From positions 4,454,572 through 4,518,571 of the forward strand of contig NC_132980.1 in assembly GCF_047496725.1 (NCBI RefSeq): 64,000 nucleotides of DNA. Reading direction: 5' to 3'. Below the pieces are notes generated by a model, which saw nothing but the letters and a program-made list of their open reading frames with translations, did no database searches and was not told where the DNA came from. Positions 25,501-38,188 of this stretch are shown in pieces. Source of the DNA: Anoplolepis gracilipes. Its lineage: Eukaryota; Arthropoda; Insecta; Hymenoptera; Formicidae. Position 1 is the stretch's first letter. Each line of letters starts with the position of its first letter. Made by a program: the position numbers and the translations under genes.

Positions 25501-27058
25501 ATAGTGATACTTCAATACGCTCGTGATTGGAGTAACCGCAGTTGGTGGAATTACTCTCTCGATAATTGCTTGCTTCTCTTTTGCGTTGACACGCGACAGC
25601 TGCAACTTTTTGCCCGATATAGAGAGTATATTTTCTGGGCTCATGGTAAATGGTATCTCATTCATGATGATACTTGATCGCAACGCGTGTGTTGTAGCGT
25701 TGCACAGGGTTTCGTCGTTCTTAGTTTCCGTAACATCAGGAAAATATCGGGTAAGAGTTTTCTGTACGGAAGGAAATATATCCTGGTTGATTTCCTCCTC
25801 ATCGTTTGTGTCGAAGAAACTCGCCTTCATAAGTTGTACTTTGTGACTGTCCGTACCAGCGACTCGAGCATTATCACCGACCGGGCTGACGGTCATCCGT
25901 TTTTCGTAACTATAATCTCTAGAAATAAAAACAGAACGGCCGACCGGAGTATCCCTAGCTGGACGAACAACCATATCCCAATTATCGCGATCGTCGTGAC
26001 CAAATCGATTCTGACTTTCCCCTAAAAAATTGTTTTCAATGTCCGAATGCTTGGCGTTGTCTACCTTTGCACCACCGACCGTTCCATTAATCGCTCCATT
26101 GATCGCTCCATCTTTGTTCGTTGCCGCTGATGGATCGGCAATCTTTCCTTTTTGCAAAGGAATGGGAAAGCCCTTTAATTTCTTCGCTTCCGAAGCTGGC
26201 GGAACTTGACTGTCATCTTCGTCCGAATCGCTGAGACCATATTTGGAAAAGTGATCAACCTTGAATACCCAGGAACCAGTTTCAGGTCGATATTCGAGGA
26301 ACCGGGTATCATGCTTCGCGGATACTCTGCGCAGTTTTCCCTCATAATTCATCACGGCAAGTCGTTGCGGATCTGTGATCGGCTCGTGTAGTGATTTATC
26401 ATGCGGCCATACTTTATCCAGTGTAACTTGTGCCCTTCGATTTAAACCTTGTCCCACCGGTGGTTTTTTCTCGTCATCGGGATAAATGATTACCTCCTTG
26501 TGACGGAAGTGAACTGTAATAAAAAAAATGTAAAATATCATTTAATATGATTTCTACTTTAAATTACTTTAAACTAAAGAACAAAATAATTAAAGATTAA
26601 TACATCGTAATAAAATATATAAATTAATTGATAACTATATGGTAAAATTAGAATAATATATATTATATCATAGTAATTTGTATATGTTAAAAAATTCAAG
26701 GTCTATTCAAGTCTTGTAGAATATTTTCTGAAAATTCTCTCCGATCTCCAGATATTTTTGTTCAAAGTTCCAAGTAAAAAGAATATGTTAAGCATTTTTT
26801 TATAACTTTTTAAAATAAGTTGTTTTATTATATGGATTTTTAATAAAAAAACATAAAGCCACAAGTGCTAGATTTGCAAATGTATTGAAATAAAATTGAA
26901 TAATTTTCATAAAATAAGGATTTTTCTCTTGCATAACATTTTCATTTTTTTATCACTAAAAATTAAATTAAGAATATGTACTACAAATTCAATATGTTTT
27001 AATATATTACATATAATTTGTTAAGACATTAAATATATAAACAAATATATATGTATAG

Positions 27059-27156
<98 letters not shown>

Positions 27157-30100
27157 TATATAATTCATCAGTGGATTTTTAACATATATTTTAAACATAT
27201 AATTTATCGGTTGATTGTCAATTGCTTAAGATAGAAGTAAAATTATCAAAGATAAATTTTTTTTAAATTCCTTAAATCCCAATAAAATTACATGACAGTT
27301 CTCTGATTTTTTTAGATACAAAAAATCCCTGAAATATATATAATTTCCATGTTTTTCTAAGGAGAATTTTCTTTCTAAGTTCCTGAGTCCCAATAAAATT
27401 CCATGAAAAATGCCTCATCTTTCCAGACACAAAAAAATCCCAAAAAAGAATTTCAGGTTTTTCATGCTTTTCCAGGAAACAGATATTTTGTAAATTAATA
27501 TATCTGTACGACTTACCGATTTCATCGAGATTTAAACCGTACACATCGAACGAATCTGGAAAATAGACATTTCCATAACCCTCACGTCCAATGGTAAAGT
27601 TTGGTACGATACATGTTTCACCACAAACGAAATCGTCTAATTTATCGAGCGGCGGAATGGTATAATAACCCGCTCGTCGTAATGTAACTTTAGCCATATT
27701 TAAATTCCAATTTGATTGCAACATCAAAAATGAATTTTCACTTGTTTCCTGACTTGAATCTGAAAAAAAAATCAAAAATAAAAATTAAAAAAAAAGACAC
27801 ATTTGAAGCGATCTTGTATCATAAAAATTCTTTATTACAAAAAAAAATCTTTTATTAATTTAAAATATTTTATCATTTTATTTTTTTAAACCTTTTATTA
27901 GAAAAATTTCTATTTAATTAATTTGAAAAATATTTACCTGCATTTTGCATGGTAAGATTTGCGGAGCTTTTATCATCGAAAGTAGAATTTAACGGCACTT
28001 CAATCGAATTAATCGTATCGGAATGATTTGATGTATTATTTTGCGGTCTCAATTCCGCCACCGTGTTATTCACTTCTTCGGGTACATTTGTTGCAGAAAA
28101 TGGTGATCGTTGAGCTTCAAGTAATTCATCGTCTGGAACTTTGCTTTTCCTTGGAAGTGATGACTTCAACCTGCAAATTATTCAAATTGTTTATACATTT
28201 TCTTAACAATGTGTCTTTACAATAATTTCTTTAACTAAAAAATTAAAAGATGTGAAAAAAGAGAATTTAAAGATACATAAATATTATTATCTCACCAAGA
28301 TGTAGATAATCGTCGATCATTTGCAATCCGATTATTATCTTGACTGTGATTTTCTTTGTTATTAACTTCGATACTGTTATTGTGTGCTATATCTGATGTA
28401 TCTGCTTTGTCATCCACGGAATTATTTTTCACCACAGATTCTCCATTTTCTGTAAGAGACTGAACCGAGGAATTTGTTGTCGATTTTGGTCGCAATACCA
28501 AACGTTTTGAATTTGGCCGGGGTTGAAAAGCTTCTGTTAACACAGGATCTTCTTCTTCGAGACCATCAAACAAAGATTTCTAGAAAAATAAGTTATTAAA
28601 AATAAATTATTGCATTTAATAGAAAACATATAATATTTTATAGGCAAAATAAATTATTGCATTTTAATAAAAATATAATACATTTATCAATGTAATTAAA
28701 AATAAGCTTAAATAAAGCTAAAATGAAAAAACATAAAAGTCCTTTTTCAATTCTCAAATGGTTATCTATTACGTGCTTCCTCAGAAATTTATAAAAGAAT
28801 ATTGAATTTTAGATGAAATTGATAAACATTTTTTTTATTCCTAAAATTTCCAAGATAAGACAATAATCAAATAAAAACTACTATTATAGGTAAATTTCAC
28901 TAGCAGGAAAATAAAGTGTCATTATTTTAAATAAATGAAACGCAAATTATCAAACAAAGAACAAAAGTTCAAAGAAACTAATAATTTCAATTTTATTAAA
29001 CTTATTCATTATAGACAGATAAGTGCACTTAATTTAGAATCATTCTACAGAGATTAAATGTAACATTTAACAACTCAAAAATTATTCTTCTAAATCATAA
29101 AGAATTGATTGAAAAAAAATAGAAAATAACTTATTATTAAATTTATATTGTTATAGTAATTCATATTAATAAATTAGTAACTTATTAAATTAATAAACTT
29201 GTTATTAAATTTACCTTAGATAGTTGTACAGAGCTAACAACTTTCGCCTTGATTTTTGGAGATTTATTATTAGTGGTAACTTTGTAATGTGGACTACTAA
29301 GTATTTTTGATGTTGGATTTGTAGGTTTCAAAAGTTCTTCGGTCTTTCCAGATGCCTAGAAAAATAAAAAAAATCGAAAATACTGTACAGACTGTAATAT
29401 TTAACATTATTTTATTTGCTGTCAATATAATCATTCTAAATGATAAAATACTTACTGGTAAAAGATTCTTTAATAATGGTGAATCACCAAATGGTGCAGA
29501 AACCAGAGCTAAGATTTGTTGATGCACCGGTACTAAACCATTTGTTTTAGTTTGATTAGATACCATTCTAAAATATAAATGTTTATTTAATTTATATACA
29601 TACACACAATTATGAATACACACGCACACACATTAAGTAAGAAGATTAATTAAAGATTATTTCTTTTATGTGATAAAATTGTTTTATGTCGGTATTAATC
29701 AATATTTTAATTTTTAATATAATATATATTAAAAAATACTAAAAAAATATATAAACGATATATATATGTATATATATATATATGTATTCTTAAATTGTTA
29801 ACTTTCAACTTTTCCCATTTAAAAAGTATAATAGTCATTTGACATTTTCCTCTTTTTTACATGAGATTTTCATGTCATTTAAGGTGAAAAATGTCATTAA
29901 CATTAGGAATGCAAATTGTAAAGGCACTCTATACATATTTGCACATTAGTACAGATAATTATTAAAATTTAAGCAATTAAAACAAAAAAAACTTTTCTAA
30001 TCCAAAGAAATAAAATTTATTATTTAAAAAATAAATATGTAAACATTGCATTACCCTCCATTAAGCAAACCCATTCCTGTTCCAGATATATTAGAATTTG

Positions 30101-33100
30101 TTCCAAAGGTAGAAGATCCAAAAGTCCCAGGATTATTAAATGAAGTATTACTTCCAGTATTTCCAAACAAACTCCCTGGTTTTTGTTGACCAAATAATGA
30201 AGAGCCACTATTTAAACTCAAGCAAGTATTTGTGCCTGTATAATGTTAAAATATTAATAAAGTTGGAAATTAAGTAGCAAAGTATTAATTAATTGAAATA
30301 TATATATATATATATAGTCTTACCAAGTCCAGTTGAAGATGCAGGTAGAACTCCAAAAGAAAATCCTGACGTTTGACCAGCTGGTTTAAACGACGAGTTA
30401 AACAATGAGGATCCGGTATTGGAACCAGAATTGAAGCCTGTATTAGTTCCGAATGTGGAAGGTGCACCAGCACCAAATGTAGACGTTGTATTGGTTCCAA
30501 ATCCAGTTGTATTGGTTTTGTTACCGAATAATGGAGTAGTAGTATTATTTGTAGCTGGCTGGCCAAAACTAGTAAAACCAGTACTAGTCGATGTTGATGG
30601 AATATTAAAAGCAGACTTGTTTTGATTGAATAGTCCAATACTCTGCAATAAATAAAAAAATGCATAAAATAATATAAATAATTTTACTAAGCAAATAAAA
30701 GCCAAAGCATAGTAATTAGTTTGCAAATTTTGTTATAATACAAATTATTCATATTAATTACGAATGTTTCAAATTGTTTTTCGTCAACAAAAAAAAATTA
30801 TTGAAATTAAAAGAATGTCACATATTTGTTATATCATATGTAAACTGTAATGTAAAAAGCTATAAAATATTTTATTATTGAATAATTTTGATCTTTACAT
30901 GCAACATCATATATCATTTATTACCTGGTTAGGTTGTGTAGAACCAAATGCAGATGCAAAACCTGTACTCTGTCCAGTATTAATACTACCAAAACCTGTA
31001 CCAGTAGTAGGATTAGTATTGCTGGTACCGAAAAGCGGCGTCGGGGCAGCTGCTGTGAATAAAATTTTATATTTTATATATTTTGTATACTTAAAAAAAT
31101 AGTTTTCATATTTTATATTAATATATAAAATAAAAAATATTATTAATTAAGATAAATGGAATAGTACATCTATCAGAAGGTCAAAATAAATCTAACATCT
31201 TCAATTTTTCAATTATATAAAATTAATACTAAAAATACATAAAAATTGTTAAAATATAAAAAAAAAATATAAAAATATATAAAAATAATATATACTAATA
31301 ATTTATATTTTCCGAGATAAATAATATGACTTACTACCAAATGGTTTTGTTTGAGTATTAGTACCAAACAAGTTTGTGGTAGGTGTGGAATTGAATGCAA
31401 AGTTATTGGTTGTTGTAGTTGCTGGTGTTCCAAAATTAGTAATAGGTTTCCCGAATAATCCGGTTGATCCCGATTGACTGGTGGTGCCAAATCCAGTCAT
31501 TGACCCAAATCCTTCAACAACAAAGTAAATTAGTGCTCCGTTTACTTTAAATAAGTATTGACTGGAAGAAATATGTAAACATAAATATTTTATAAGTTAC
31601 CTGTTCCACCTGTGCTAGTACCAGCTGCTGTATTAGCGAATGGCGATGTCTGTGCGGGTGTTCCAAAAAGTCCCGTTTGCGGACCTGTTTAAGAAAAAAA
31701 TTTAATATTCTAGTTATCTCATTTTTTTTTTCACAATTATGAATTCAATAAATTACAATATACCTTTCCTTCCTACTTGATAATCTTCAAAACGTAATTC
31801 TTCATACGATTTTGATTCATATTCCTTCATGGATGCAATGCAACAATGACGTGCAGAAATGCTATGTGAAATTCCATTTTTTAACATAGAATCAGTTGTA
31901 ATGACAGGTGTAAATTTCACTACAGTGCCAGTTGGTACAGTGGTAGTATTAGTATTGCCAAAGCCTGTACAGAAAGAAATCAAAATATAATAATCTAAAC
32001 TTTAAAGATATTATTGTTATAGATTATAATAATTATTATTAATTAATATTAATAATATAGATAATTAATATACTGATTAATTTATAATTATAATGTAGAT
32101 TTCTATATATATGTATATCTTGTATATTTCTAATATCTATTAAATATACAGGTTTTCTATTTAATATACAAAATTAGTTATATTTGTAATTTACCTGCAG
32201 TTGTGCCAAAAAGATTTGTATTTGTAGTAGTGTTAGTTTGACCAAATGGAGTGGTTTGTTGAGTATTCTGTTGCGGTTGTCCAAATAAATTAGTTCCTGA
32301 TGTTGTGCCAAAGCTGAAGCTACCAGGTTTGTTTGTTTGACCAAATGCAGAAGTTCCTGTACTTGTACCAAAAAGATTTGTGCCTGCATTTTGTTGAGTA
32401 CCAAAGAGATTAGTGCTTGTGTTTGTTGTCCCGAAACCTATAAAAATAAAAATATTTTATTAGACTTCAAAAATATACTTATATTTTTTTAAATGTTTTA
32501 AATGATTTTTGGAATTTATTTACAAATTCAAAAATTATTATATTATATTCTTTTAAAGTTTTTGCGAAATTTTTTTATACCAAAATAAAATAAGCTTACA
32601 TTATTTTGAAGAAACAATAATATAAACATTATTTTAAACCAATTTTAATTGTTTACATTTGCAATTTGTTATATATTTTTTTAAATGTTTTGAATAATTT
32701 TTGGAATTTATTTACAAATTTAAGAATTATTATATTATACTCTTTTAGAGTTTTTGCCAAATTTTTTGAAAATTTCTTCACAATTTGATTGTTAAATATA
32801 TGTTTAAATCACATCAGTCAAATATATTTTTAAGATATATAATATACAACTGATGTTTCAAATGCATATGCTTGGTAAAGATACTTTTTAGTTTACATGC
32901 AAATGAAGCAGTTCATAAATTGCTACCTCCAAATGATGGTTGCGTATTAGTTGGCTGTCTAAATGCCGGTGGCGTTGTGGTATTGCCAAACAAGCCACCT
33001 GTGGTAGAACCTGTAGGTTTAGAACTAAAGAGTGATGAAGTATTGTTACTACCAAAGACAGGTGCTGCGCCACTACCAAAACTTGTTGTAGTAATGGGTT

Positions 33101-33259
33101 TACCAAATGCAGACTGAGCAAATGGACTGTTTTGCGTTGCTGTACTAAATCCACCTAAAAAAAAATGCACATTTTAATAAAATCTCCTTTAATGAAAACT
33201 TTTAGATGATATTTATTTATATACATACTGAACGATGTATTTCCAGTTTGCCCAAACAT
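22526..33259 (-). CDS. Nup98-96: Nuclear pore protein Nup98-Nup96 precursor, complete
   Basis: Nineteen exons, all phase-checked, 5736 coding bases, 1911 residues: 33259-33229, 33154-32927, 32437-32195, 31964-31764, 31684-31601, 31511-31335, 31052-30925, 30642-30324, 30235-30055, 29567-29456, 29355-29215, 28579-28296, 28170-27938, 27759-27517, 26513-24239, 24001-23690, 23489-23392, 23043-22794, 22721-22526. The start is MFGQTGNTSFSGF. Residues 1 to about 530 are GLFG/FG repeats split by the Gle2-binding (GLEBS) motif at about 178-234 (MKEYESKSYEELRFEDYQ). The autoproteolytic domain runs from about 810 (TLRRAGYYTIPPL) to HFSKYGL, cleaved after Phe957. Nup96 follows (958-1911), with helical blocks such as YGLWHWAIFVMLHL, ENYDYLKSLL and LPLPEDYAQQEL. 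Cleavage would give a mobile FG nucleoporin for mRNA export and permeability, and a scaffold member of the Nup107-160 (Y) complex. It is divergently oriented to reptin. Confidence 0.97.
26245..26253 (-). other. His-Phe-Ser autoproteolysis site of Nup98-96
   Basis: These three codons encode His956-Phe957-Ser958 in exon 15, directly after the conserved EYRPETGSWVFKV. In this family the Ser attacks the Phe-Ser bond to release Nup98 from Nup96. All three residues are intact, so self-cleavage is expected. Confidence 0.9.
27062..27152. repeat. Compound (CA)n(TA)n microsatellite
   Basis: A (CA)n tract of about 25 bases followed by about 60 bases of (TA)n, in intron 14 of Nup98-96. Confidence 0.95.
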
Positions 33260-34814
33260 ATTTTGCAGTCAGAATCTTGCTTAAGTAATCTAAAATAATC
33301 ATAGATTTAAAATTAATGTTATTTAAATTAACTCATATATATATCAACTAATTATATTTATTATAAAAATTTTCTGTATTCTAAGAGAGACTAAAAGTTA
33401 TGTCAATCCCTAAAATTTTAATACACAATAATTTTAATAATTCAATCTCCCATTTGTTAATGCTAGCTATTAATTTAACAAAATTATAGCAAGTTTATGA
33501 ATAATATAATTTAGCAATATATACTCAATATTTAATTAAATTGTTATTAAATTTTGAGTAGCATTTTAAAATATTGATTAAGGAAACATTTTTAGATTCT
33601 AATTTTTTTAGTACTAAAAAAAAGTATAAATATATATTAAATATATATACTATCAAATTACATTATTCATAAAACTTGTAATATTTTAAAATAATTTTCA
33701 TAAATTCTTTTTAATACATTGACCATTACAATCAAAATCTCAAAAGATGTTACGTTATAATATATAATATACAATTACTAATTATATGTGCAAGATAACG
33801 ATTACATATAATAGTAATAGAAAAGTGTTATAAAGTACATTAGTAAAATTTATATTTTTTATTTATAAAAATTCATCCCTTTTCATTTATTAAAAATTCA
33901 TATATTTTTATTTATTAAAATTTTAAAAATAATTATATATGCATTTTACAATAAAGCTTACTAACATAAAATAATTATAATATAATCCCATTGACATGAA
34001 TAGAATCAGCTAGAATATGTTTGATAAATGTATTAAAAGTCATATATTTTATGTATAAGTATTTTTTTAATTTTGTATTAAATGCACTAATTACATAATA
34101 TATACAGTAACACTGTGTGTACTAAAGTTTAATAACAGATATAAATACAATATTTATATTTATTCTGAACATTAATGCATGAAACAGGTAGATATTATGC
34201 TTTATTAATATTCAGAAAACTTTTCAAATAAAAAAATATCAACATTCTATGATTTGTAAAGTATAAAACAATTCATATCAATATAAATAATGAAGAATTA
34301 ATCTTCTCGTTCTTTGTGTTAACAAAATACTTACAATGCTTAATGTCAATATTTATCACAACAATATTGTGCGCAAAAAATTATTGTTATCAACGAAAAA
34401 AAAAAAAGGTAAATGATAACTTTTTTTGGAGTATTTTCAGTTTCTCGAAAATCGATAGAATATCCTTATCAGCAATTACAGAGATAAGAACGTGTAATAC
34501 GCACTTAGCTCCCACTTTGATTATGAACTCGTTAGCCCAGTGTCTTCTATTGTTAGAGAACATCACTTTAGCAGAGTGATGCTTGACTTAATCGTTATCT
34601 TCGGTTGCGAATGTATTGACAATTTTTTCACTTACCCGTATAAAAGTCACTTGAATTCACGCATGAGGATCGTCGCGCATAACTTTTCACGATTGTCTCG
34701 CAAATTTGACACACAAGCCGTTGTACGCAATTACATTTCACGAAATCACATGAAATGGCATGCCCGACAAACTTCCATATGATGTGTGTTCCCATATGTC
34801 ACATCACTAACGCC
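33260..34814. promoter_or_regulatory. 5' flank of Nup98-96
   Basis: The bases just upstream of the ATG (minus strand: ATTACTTAAGCAAGATTCTG then ACTGCAAAAT) follow TTATTTTAG at about 33290, a plausible 3' splice site, so a spliced 5' untranslated region is likely. A region of higher GC at about 34440-34800 could be the promoter or leader exon. No other gene is seen. Confidence 0.4.
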
Positions 34815-34818
34815 GCAT

Positions 34819-34932
34819 TTACAATAGTAAGCCTTAAGCCGTAAGAAATTTACCAATCACATTTGACTATTCTTCTCACACTTAACTGTTATTGGTCAAT
34901 TTTTTACGGCTTAAGGTTTGCTCCTCCATTGT
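34819..34932. repeat. Hairpin element, CCTTAAGCCGTAA arms
   Basis: Left arm TACAATAGTAAGCCTTAAGC, CGTAAGAAATTTACCAAT; right arm ATTGGTCAATTTTTTACGG, CTTAAGGTTTGCTCCTCCAT, TGTA. The core has TTCTTCTCACACTTAACTG, similar to the core of the other CCAAT/ATTGG hairpins. Confidence 0.7.
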
Positions 34933-34979
34933 AGAATCTCCTTAAAGTAGGATCTACAATAGGTGTAGCCTAAGCCTTA

Positions 34980-35078
34980 AATTGGTTCTACAATAGCTGT
35001 AAATCGAATGTCGGAAGAGTTAACCAATTACAGTTGACTTTAGAGAAGAATAATTGAATATGATTGGTCAACTTTTAT
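34980..35078. repeat. Partial copy of the TACAATAGCTGT hairpin unit
   Basis: It starts GGTTCTACAATAGCTGTAAA and continues TCGGAAGAGTTAACCAAT, ACAGTTGACTTTAGAGAAG, ATGATTGGTCAACTTTTA, then stops before the right arm. It is a truncated copy of the unit present intact at 35190-35322. Confidence 0.7.
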
Positions 35079-35080
35079 GA

Positions 35081-35626
35081 CCAAATTAAATAAAAGAAAA
35101 AACATTTCTCGGACAAAATTCTCGTGAAAACAAGGCTTTGGATTGGATTTACAATTAAATTAAGGCCGTAAGAAATTGATCAATGAGGGTGATTCCACAA
35201 TAGCTGTCGTAAGTCGGATGTCGGAAGAGTTGACCAATCACAGTTGACTTTAGAGAAGAATAATCGAATATGATTGGTTAACTCTTCCAACATCCGACTT
35301 ACGACAGCTATTGTGGAACCAGCCTGATAGTTGAATATGAGAAGAATACTCAAATGTAATTGATCAATGTTTTGCGGGTTAAGACCGGTTCTACAATAGC
35401 TGTCGTAAGTCGGATGTTGGAAGAGTTAACCAATCATATTCGATTATTCTTCTCTAAAGTCAACTGTGATTGGTCAACTCTTCCGACATCCGACTTACGA
35501 CAGCTATTGTGGAATCACCTTCATTGATCAATTTCTTAGAGCCTTAATTTAATTGTAAATCCGGTCCAAAGCCTTGTTTTCACGAGAATTTTGTCCGAGA
35601 AATGTTTTTTCTTTTATTTAATTTGG
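35081..35626. repeat. Inverted repeat with a hairpin unit nested in each arm
   Basis: Outer arms CCAAATTAAATAAAAGAAAA, CATTTCTCGGACAAAATTC and TCGTGAAAACAAGGCTTTGG on the left are mirrored by CCAAAGCCTTGTTTTCACGA, GAATTTTGTCCGAGAAATG and TTTTCTTTTATTTAATTTGG on the right. Inside each arm is a complete hairpin unit (35190-35322 and 35389-35514) with TTCCACAATAGCTGTCGTAA / TTACGACAGCTATTGTGGAA ends. Nested palindromes of this kind could form a cruciform with side arms. Confidence 0.85.
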
Positions 35627-35851
35627 TAATTATCCAGAAGAGCTGCCTCACCTCAGATTTTGATCAAAATAGGCTTATTCGACGCGTTTTGACTCGAAAC
35701 GAACGAATCTGGCAGAGATAATCGTCGCTCTGCCCCGCGAACCGAGATATTAATTGTTAAAAATGACAGATTTCACGGTTAGGAAATCTGTCATACTGAC
35801 TGAATCTAGCGATATGAGTATACGTTGCGGTCACGCGCGCATGCATTTTAG

Positions 35852-36805
35852 CAGAGATGGAAATGTTACTTTATAAAAGTAACTCGTTACCGTTATCGTT
35901 CTTTTTTCCAAAAAGTAACTCGTTACCGTTACTCGTTACTAATTTTAAAAAGTAACTCGTTACCGTTACCGTTACTCAAAAAGTAACGAATCGTTACAAT
36001 TTCCGTTACTTTTTTTGTGTACAATACAAACTGTACATAAAAATTTTTACACTAATACAAGATCAAATTTTTACACTAAGCACTAAAAATTTTTGAACAT
36101 TATTTTACAGTAACCAAAATAATATAATTTTCTTATTGTTAATTTACTTTCAATAGATTGGTAAATATATGGTTAAAATCGCTTTCTTCGCGTTTTTTCA
36201 ATTTTTTTTATTTTAAAATTCTAATACGATACGATAATTTTTATAACATCGAATTTTTAACTAATCATTGAATTATCTGTCTACTTAAATGTTTTTTTAC
36301 ACAGTAGACAAATACTAGAAAGAGATGCCAGCAGTTTCTAAGTATGTGATACTGCGTTTCAAAACTCTTATCAATCTTAAGTTCCATTTCACGCATATGC
36401 GTACAAGTATCTATAGTATATGTTACATGTACCATATAAAATGCGCGCATATGCATGAAACAAAAAATATCTATGTTTCTTTATTTGAAAATTATATTCG
36501 AAAAGTATAGTATATTCAAGTATATTTGAAAAAAATTCTAGACTGCACAGAAAGGTCAAAAGACATCTTAAAAATATTTAAAAAATAATAAGACTTTTTT
36601 AAGCTGTCTTTTAAGCATTTTTAAAGATATGTGCTGTCTGGAAAGTAACGATAAAAGTAACTCTTAATTTTGTTACTCGTTATCGAAAAATGTAACGAAG
36701 TTACTTGTTCCGTTACAAACAAAATTTGTAACACCGTTACAGTTACCGAAAAAAGTAACTGTAACGGTAACGACGTTACAAGTAACGCGTTACTTCCCAA
36801 CCCTG
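35852..36805. mobile_element. hAT-type non-autonomous element with 8-bp target duplication
   Basis: The ends CAGAGATGGAAATGTTACTT and AAGTAACGCGTTACTTCCCA...ACCCTG are inverted, and the 8-bp CATTTTAG is duplicated on both sides (35844-35851 and 36806-36813). The 954-bp interior matches much of the element at 10972-13099, minus the TTAA insertion and about 170 bases around it. The inverted flanking arms on either side show it inserted into the left arm of the compound repeat. Confidence 0.85.
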
Positions 36806-37700
36806 CATTTTAGTAACTTAACAGCACTGTGCACGAAATTTTAACATGTAAATCCTTTTTAATAATGTAGTTATGTATGTTGCAAACCCATGTGGAATTG
36901 TATATGCAAAGTACATGCTTAGATTAGAGTGCATAAGGGGACGGGCCTTCGCCCCGTCCCCATAAAAAAATATAACAAAACTTGAGAGTGTAGAAACTAC
37001 CAAGGGATAGTACTGTGTAGAAGTTTCAATGCTATTTTTCTAAGCAAATGCTATTTGACTGAAGCGCTGCTAGGCAAATGGTTCAATGAATCGTGCATCG
37101 ATGCATTCAGTATTTATGTTGTAAGATTATGAATAAAAAATTATAAATATAGTGTAAGAGTTCGGACATAGGTTGAATTAAAATTTTACATTGAAACTTC
37201 CACACAGTACTGTCAGTTGGTAGTTTCTACGCTCTCAAGTTTTGTTATATTTTTTTATGGGGGCTTCGCCCCCCGTCCCCCTGTGCACTCCCATCTAAGC
37301 ATGTACTTTGCAATGCATATACGACTCCACATGGGTTTGCAACTTGCATAGCAACATAAAAAAATTTACATATTGAAATTAAAAAGGATTTATTTAAAAT
37401 TTTATGTAAGTTACTAAAACGCATGCGCTCGTGACCGCAGCGCATGCTCATATCGCTAGATTTAGTCATTTTCTAATCGTGAAATCTGTCATTTTTAATA
37501 ATTAATATCTCGGTTCGCGGGGTAAAGCGACGATTATCTCTGTCAGATCCGTTCGTTTCGAGCCAAAACGCGTCGAATAAGCCTATTTTGATCAAAATCC
37601 GAGGTGAGGCAGTTCTTCGGGATAATTACCTTTAATTTTTTTGTCAAGAAATGTGTAGCGAATCAAGTTGCAGCTTTCACGTAAAAGCGGCAGATTTATT

Positions 37701-37858
37701 GACTGCGTTCAGCAGAGAAAGCAAATCAGTGAGCGCTTAATGATTCTTTATTGTGATTGGTTTTTGCACTTAAATCCAATGAAGATCTAAATGCAAGAAC
37801 CAATCACAATAAAGAATCACTAAGCGCTCACTGATTTGCTTTTTCTGCTGAACGCAGC
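37701..37858. repeat. Hairpin element, CTGCGTTCAGCAG arms
   Basis: Left arm CTGCGTTCAGCAGAGAAAGC, AAATCAGTGAGCGCTTA, TGATTCTTTATTGTGATTGG; right arm CCAATCACAATAAAGAATCA, CTAAGCGCTCACTGATTTGC, TTTTTCTGCTGAACGCAG. The near-perfect arms of about 65 bp suggest a young insertion. Confidence 0.85.
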
Positions 37859-37868
37859 CATTAATTTA

Positions 37869-37998
37869 GTTTACACCGAGCACTTGATACGCGTACTAAG
37901 TACTAGACTAGCCAATCATGGCCAGTCTTCTAAAGAATGGAATGGCTATGATTGGCCAGTAGTATTTAGTACGCGTATCAAAGTATGTCGGTGTAAAC
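37869..37998. repeat. Hairpin element, GTTTACACCGA arms
   Basis: Left GTTTACACCGAGCACTTGAT, ACGCGTACTAAGTACTAGAC, TAGCCAATCAT; right ATGATTGGCCAGTAGTATTT, AGTACGCGTATCAAAGTATG, TCGGTGTAAAC. Same CCAATCA/TGATTGG core position as its neighbours but unlike arms. Confidence 0.85.
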
Positions 37999-38032
37999 AA
38001 GGCCATTGACTACACATTTCTCCGAGTATTAT

Positions 38033-38188
38033 GGCCGGTATTTATAGTCTGTTCTTATATATAAGATCATTTTAAGACATGTTTTTAGTCGATTTAAGAT
38101 TACGTTTAGCCAATCAGATGGCCGAATAGAATTTTAAGACTTTACTTAAGACGAGCTTGAATATAAGAACGGACTAAGAATACCGGCC
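38033..38188. repeat. Hairpin element, GGCCGGTATT arms
   Basis: Left GGCCGGTATTTATAGTCTGT, TCTTATATATAAGATC, CATTTTAAGACATG; right TTTTAAGACTTTACTTAAGA, GAATATAAGAACGGACTAAG, AATACCGGCC. It interrupts the sequence CATTTCTCCGAG...CTCGTGAACACAAGG, which is continuous at 35106-35140, giving a near-empty site for comparison. Confidence 0.8.

Noticed and set aside
24366..26391. Antisense and out-of-frame ORFs inside the long Nup96 exon
   Set aside because: Shadows of exon 15, which is fully explained by the Nup98-96 frame.
32872..33117. Plus-strand frame of 81 codons, and similar ones at 30419 and 30878
   Set aside because: Antisense shadows of the Nup98 FG-repeat exons.
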